64,000 bases of DNA from Myxococcus sp. CA023. Lineage in GTDB: Bacteria; Myxococcota; Myxococcia; Myxococcales; Myxococcaceae. The stretch is from positions 1 through 64,000 of the forward strand of contig NZ_JAAEAH010000006.1 of the NCBI RefSeq assembly GCF_010998615.1. The letters are read 5' to 3'. A model generated the notes under the pieces. That model was not told where the DNA came from. It saw only the letters and a program-made list of their open reading frames with translations, and made no database searches. Shown piece by piece: positions 61,044 through 64,000 of the stretch (its first letter is position 1; every line of letters starts with the position of its first letter). Made by a program: the position numbers and the translations under genes.

Positions 61044-62558
61044 TTACGCGGAGCGCTTGGGCGCGCGCATGTCGCTGATGGCCAGCGGATGCCGGGCACC
61101 CTGAGGGGAGACGAGCGCGGCGCTGAGGACGAAGTCCTGACCCATGCGGAGCTCCAGCGTGGTGGGGCCCTTGTAGGTGGTGCGCCAGTCCAACTCGACG
61201 CGGACGGTGCCCAGCAGCTCGCGGTCCACGGTGGTGGTGTCCAGCGCCTCGAAGAGGGCGATGGAGAGCGGCCCGGGAATCATCGGCAGCTCCAGCGTCA
61301 CTGACTTCGTCGCGGGCACGGGGGTGTTGGCGGGGATGACCTCGTGCTGCGCGCCGCCGGGGACCATGATGCTGATGGGCATGGGCACCACGTCCGCCAG
61401 GCCGGTGATGCCGCGCGCCAGGTTCCGGCCGAGGATGGCCGCGCCCACCGCGACGCCGAGCTCCGGGTTGACCTCCTTGTCGGAGGACAGGCGCTTGAAG
61501 TGGGAGAAGCGCTGGCGGATGGCGGGCATGCGCGTCTGGCCGCCGACGAGGACCAGCTCGTCAATCTGGTCTGGCTTCAGCTTCGCGCGCTCCAGCACGT
61601 CGTCGCAGGCGGAGGCGGTGCGCTCGATGAGCTGGAAGGCCATCTCCTCCAGGCGCTTGCGGGTGAGCGTGTAGTCGAAGTCGATGAAGCCGCCGTCCTT
61701 CTGGGCGATGCACGGCACGCGGAGCACCGTGGCGTCGCGCTGGCTCAGCGCCATCTTCGCGGACTCAGCGGCGAAGACGAGCCGCTGCATCACCACCTTG
61801 TTCCCACGCAGGTCGATGCCGTGCTTCTGCTGGAAGTCGTCCACCAGCATCTCCACGATGCGCTCGTCGAAGTTGGCGCCGCCCAGGAAGGCATCACCGC
61901 CGGTGGCCAGCACCTTCACCACCTTGTTCTGCACCGCCAGCAGGGTGGCGTCGAAGGTGCCGCCGCCCAGGTCGAACACCATCACCGTCTGCTCGGGGTT
62001 GCGCAGGTTGGCGTAGTAGAGCGCGGCGGCGGTGGGCTCGTTGACGATGGCGCGCACCTGGAGGCCGGCCTGCTCCGCGGCATGGCGCACCGCCGCGCGC
62101 TGGCGGCTGCTGGCGTGCGCGGGCACGGTGAGCACGCACTCGCGGAAGGGGGTGCCGGCGGCGTGGTTCGCCAACGTGTGAATCTGCTTGATGATGAGGT
62201 GCGCCACTTCCGTCAGCGACGTCTGCTTCCCGTACATCGTCACGGCCGTGTAGCCGTCCTCGGCCTCGACGAGCTCGAAGGCGTACTTGTCCTTGTGCTG
62301 GGTGACGTACTCGGACTGGAAGCGGCGGCCCAGGAAGCGCTTGGCGCCGAAGACGGTGTGGCGAGGGTCGTCAATGATTTGCCGGCGCGCGGCGTGGCCA
62401 ACGATGGCCTTGTCCGCCGCGTGGAACCAGACGACGGAAGGCAGCGTGACGCTCTTGTCCGTCACCGGAACGACGCGGAGCTTGCCGGCCTTGTCGAAGA
62501 AGGCGGCGGCGGTGTTGGTGGTCCCGAAGTCGATGCCAAGGATGGAGCCCGTACTCAT
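61044..62558 (-). CDS. Hsp70 family protein, short form
   Basis: A 504-residue DnaK-like chaperone. The ATPase domain is complete: phosphate 1 ILGIDFGTTNTAAAFF, connect 1 and VMVFDLGGGTFDATLLAV, adenosine motif VLVGGQTRMPAIRQRF. The substrate-binding beta domain follows (GITGLADVVPMPISIMVPGG, then beta strands), but the protein ends ~130 residues short of DnaK and lacks the helical lid and EEVD-like tail. The ATG at 62558 follows GGGAGA; a GTG six codons earlier is possible. No DnaJ or GrpE gene is near. Probably a specialised paralogue. Confidence 0.9.
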   Translation of the reverse strand: MSTGSILGIDFGTTNTAAAFFDKAGKLRVVPVTDKSVTLPSVVWFHAADKAIVGHAARRQIIDDPRHTVFGAKRFLGRRFQSEYVTQHKDKYAFELVEAEDGYTAVTMYGKQTSLTEVAHLIIKQIHTLANHAAGTPFRECVLTVPAHASSRQRAAVRHAAEQAGLQVRAIVNEPTAAALYYANLRNPEQTVMVFDLGGGTFDATLLAVQNKVVKVLATGGDAFLGGANFDERIVEMLVDDFQQKHGIDLRGNKVVMQRLVFAAESAKMALSQRDATVLRVPCIAQKDGGFIDFDYTLTRKRLEEMAFQLIERTASACDDVLERAKLKPDQIDELVLVGGQTRMPAIRQRFSHFKRLSSDKEVNPELGVAVGAAILGRNLARGITGLADVVPMPISIMVPGGAQHEVIPANTPVPATKSVTLELPMIPGPLSIALFEALDTTTVDRELLGTVRVELDWRTTYKGPTTLELRMGQDFVLSAALVSPQGARHPLAISDMRAPKRSA

Positions 62559-62808
62559 CACGGCTGACTCTCCCACGTCCCGTGGGCACGTTCAGCCCCT
62601 GAAAATGTCCTCGAGTACAGCGTGGGTGGGTCACTTGAAGCCCGGTTGCTCTTCGCTTCACTCCGCGGCGGCGGTGGGAGGCGACGGGCAGTAGAAATGT
62701 GCCGTTGGGTGGGCTTAGCGCGTACGCGGGGCTTGCCGGCTCGAAGGCTGGGGCCCCGAGGTCCGTGCCGGTGTTCGTCGTTGACCGGCCCGTGCCTTCG
62801 TTTCATGG

Positions 62809-63558
62809 ATGTGCGCCATGGCCATGGGGCATGTGGATCGAAGTCTGGTTCGGGATGTCGCGGCGATTGCCGCCGCCTCTAGCGTCATCGGGGCTTCGTT
62901 CGGTGCCATTGCGGTGGCGTCGGGATTGTCGGTGTGGGTCGCGTCGGCCATGTCCGTGCTCGTCTTCGCGGGTGGTTCGCAGTTCATGGCCGTGGGGGTG
63001 GTGGCGGGCGGTGGCAGTCCCGTGGCCGCGGTCATCGCGGGGCTGCTGCTCAACGCGAGGCACCTGCCGTTCGGTCTGGTGATTTCGGACGTGCTTGGAA
63101 AGCACTGGCTCGTGCGGCTGATTGGCACGCATTTGATGGTGGACGAGTCCGTGGCGTTCGCGCTCGCGCAGCCCACGCCGGAGCGCCGGAAGGCGGCGTA
63201 CTGGCTGTGCGGTGGGGCGTTGTTCATGGGCTGGAACGTGGGCGTCCTCGTCGGCGCCCTGGCGGGAACGGCGCTGGGCAGCCCGGAGGCGATGGGGCTC
63301 GATGCCGCGTTTCCCGCCGGGTTGCTGGCGCTGCTGCTGCCGTCGCTGACCGCCCCCGCCAAGCCTCCGAACACCGAGCCCGGTACCGCGGAGGGTGAGG
63401 TCGAGACCGCCCGCGCCCACGAAGACCGCGCGGCGGCTGCTCGGGCGCGCTGGGTGGCGGGGGGCGCGGCGCTCATCGCGCTCGCCACCACGCCGATTCT
63501 TCCCACGGGGGTTCCCGTGCTGCTCTCGCTGCTGGCGCTCGGGCTGGTGCTGCGATGA
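62809..63558 (+). CDS. azlC: AzlC family branched-chain amino acid exporter, large subunit
   Basis: A 249-residue inner membrane protein. The AzlC pattern is clear: SVIGASFGAIAVASGLSVW, VLVFAGGSQFMAVGVVAGGG, AVIAGLLLNARHLPFGLVI and HLMVDESVAFA. It carries branched-chain amino acids out together with AzlD, whose gene overlaps by four bases (ATGA). Start at ATG 62809; later in-frame ATGs at codons 4 and 6 are also possible. An acidic, Ala-rich loop near residues 185-215 is longer than usual. Confidence 0.92.
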   Translation: MCAMAMGHVDRSLVRDVAAIAAASSVIGASFGAIAVASGLSVWVASAMSVLVFAGGSQFMAVGVVAGGGSPVAAVIAGLLLNARHLPFGLVISDVLGKHWLVRLIGTHLMVDESVAFALAQPTPERRKAAYWLCGGALFMGWNVGVLVGALAGTALGSPEAMGLDAAFPAGLLALLLPSLTAPAKPPNTEPGTAEGEVETARAHEDRAAAARARWVAGGAALIALATTPILPTGVPVLLSLLALGLVLR

Positions 63559-63863
63559 CGCTGCTCCCCATCCTGGTTCTGGCGGCGGGCACCTATGCCT
63601 TCCGGCTCGCGGGCCCGCTGCTGAGCCAGCGCATGCAGGTGTCCACGCGGGTACAGGGCCTGCTGTCCCTCTCCGCGATTGCGCTGCTCACCGCGCTGGT
63701 GGCCACGGCCACGCTGACGTCGAACGGGGGCTTCTCGGGCTGGGCACGTCCGGCGGGGGTGCTCGCCGGCGCCGTGCTGGCGTGGCGGAAGTTGCCCTTC
63801 GTCGTCGTGGTGGTGGGGGCGGCGGGGGTTACAGCTTTGTTGCGAATGTCGGGCGTGAGTTGA
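63555..63863 (+). CDS. azlD: AzlD family exporter, small subunit
   Basis: A 102-residue membrane protein with three to four helices (LLPILVLAAGTYAFRLAGPLL, LLSLSAIALLTALVATATL, PAGVLAGAVLAWRKLPFVVVVVGAAGVTALL). Together with AzlC it forms the branched-chain amino acid efflux pair; start overlaps the AzlC stop. Length and helix order match the family. Confidence 0.92.
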   Translation: MTLLPILVLAAGTYAFRLAGPLLSQRMQVSTRVQGLLSLSAIALLTALVATATLTSNGGFSGWARPAGVLAGAVLAWRKLPFVVVVVGAAGVTALLRMSGVS

Positions 63864-63962
63864 ATTCTGGTTAAATCACGCACCGCGGCTTGATGGAGGG
63901 TGATGTAGGTGGCAGGCTCCGCACTGTTAGTCAACTTTTCCCGGACTCAGTGAGGACCTGCC

Positions 63963-64000
63963 ATGACTGGAATCGATCGCTCTTCGTCGTCGAGAAGCTC
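63963..64000 (+). CDS. Start of an unidentified gene at the right edge
   Basis: ATG 63963 opens a frame that reads MTGIDRSSSSRSS and runs off the window. GAGGACCTGCC precedes it, a usable ribosome site, and the A+T-rich GTTAGTCAACTTTTCCC before that could be part of a promoter. Too little is visible to name the product. Confidence 0.4.
   Translation, partial: MTGIDRSSSSRS

Overview
The window looks like chromosome from a myxobacterium close to Myxococcus. It is high in G+C with G/C-ending codons, has many GTG starts and densely packed short operons, and carries gene types typical of Myxococcaceae: DUF4388 proteins, a DUF4398 lipoprotein paired with a thrombospondin-type-3 OmpA protein, HEAT-repeat secreted proteins, a GGDEF protein with an FHA domain, an ADOP-type MacB/FtsX permease and a large RHS protein. 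This assignment rests on gene content and gene order near dnaG, not on a database match.

Region 1 (1-27.8 kb) is mostly core genome. It holds dnaG (cut by the left edge), yqeY, rpsU, an FHA-diguanylate cyclase, an asparaginase, a DsbA-like lipoprotein, a DUF4388 gene, truD, OmpA/DUF4398, HEAT and DUF1460 genes, a receiver-only response regulator, a ribosome hibernation factor, a large Pro/Ala-repeat membrane protein, an SMR transporter and a methyltransferase. A tight four-gene operon follows on the minus strand (class A PBP, FG-GAP repeat protein, family 5 substrate-binding protein, NtrY-like kinase), then a TPR protein and xthA.

Region 2 (27.9-38.2 kb) is the most interesting part. After a small four-cysteine protein and the wreck of a Ser/Thr kinase gene comes a candidate ribosomally made peptide (RiPP) system that I do not recognise as a described cluster type. 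Four plus-strand genes encode a prenyltransferase/cyclase-fold-like protein, a metallo-beta-lactamase-fold enzyme ending in a PqqD-like peptide-recognition domain, a protein with an HExxH motif, and an HxsB-like radical SAM maturase. Facing them on the minus strand are two nearly identical short precursor-like genes with the same 37-residue leader and the same C-terminus EPQDHTSHTSDGWF, and a family 9 glycosyltransferase. The two His-Xaa-Ser units in the tail fit the HxsB resemblance, but HxsC and HxsD are absent. The precursor locus is a tandem duplication of about 580 bp that also copied and then lost the 5' end of the glycosyltransferase gene.

Region 3 (38.2-47.8 kb) holds an ADOP permease, an ABC exporter, an M28 aminopeptidase, a GMC oxidoreductase, a small OmpA-like protein and a dNTP triphosphohydrolase. 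The exporter and peptidase could serve the peptide system, but only proximity suggests it.

Region 4 (47.9-58.9 kb) is an acquired island with visibly lower G+C. It runs from a complete IS630-type element that split a winged-helix gene, through a cysteine-rich lipoprotein, a 1964-residue secreted RHS protein with an L,D-transpeptidase-like (Tlde1/DUF2778-like) C-terminal toxin and a probable membrane immunity protein, to a dead ISL3 element with 42-bp inverted repeats and the 3' end of a group II intron.

Region 5 (58.9-64 kb) returns to core-like genes: a lipoprotein, a small conserved protein, an SRAP protein, a DoxX protein, a short Hsp70, an AzlC/AzlD exporter pair and the first codons of another gene. 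I saw no rRNA, tRNA or CRISPR array.
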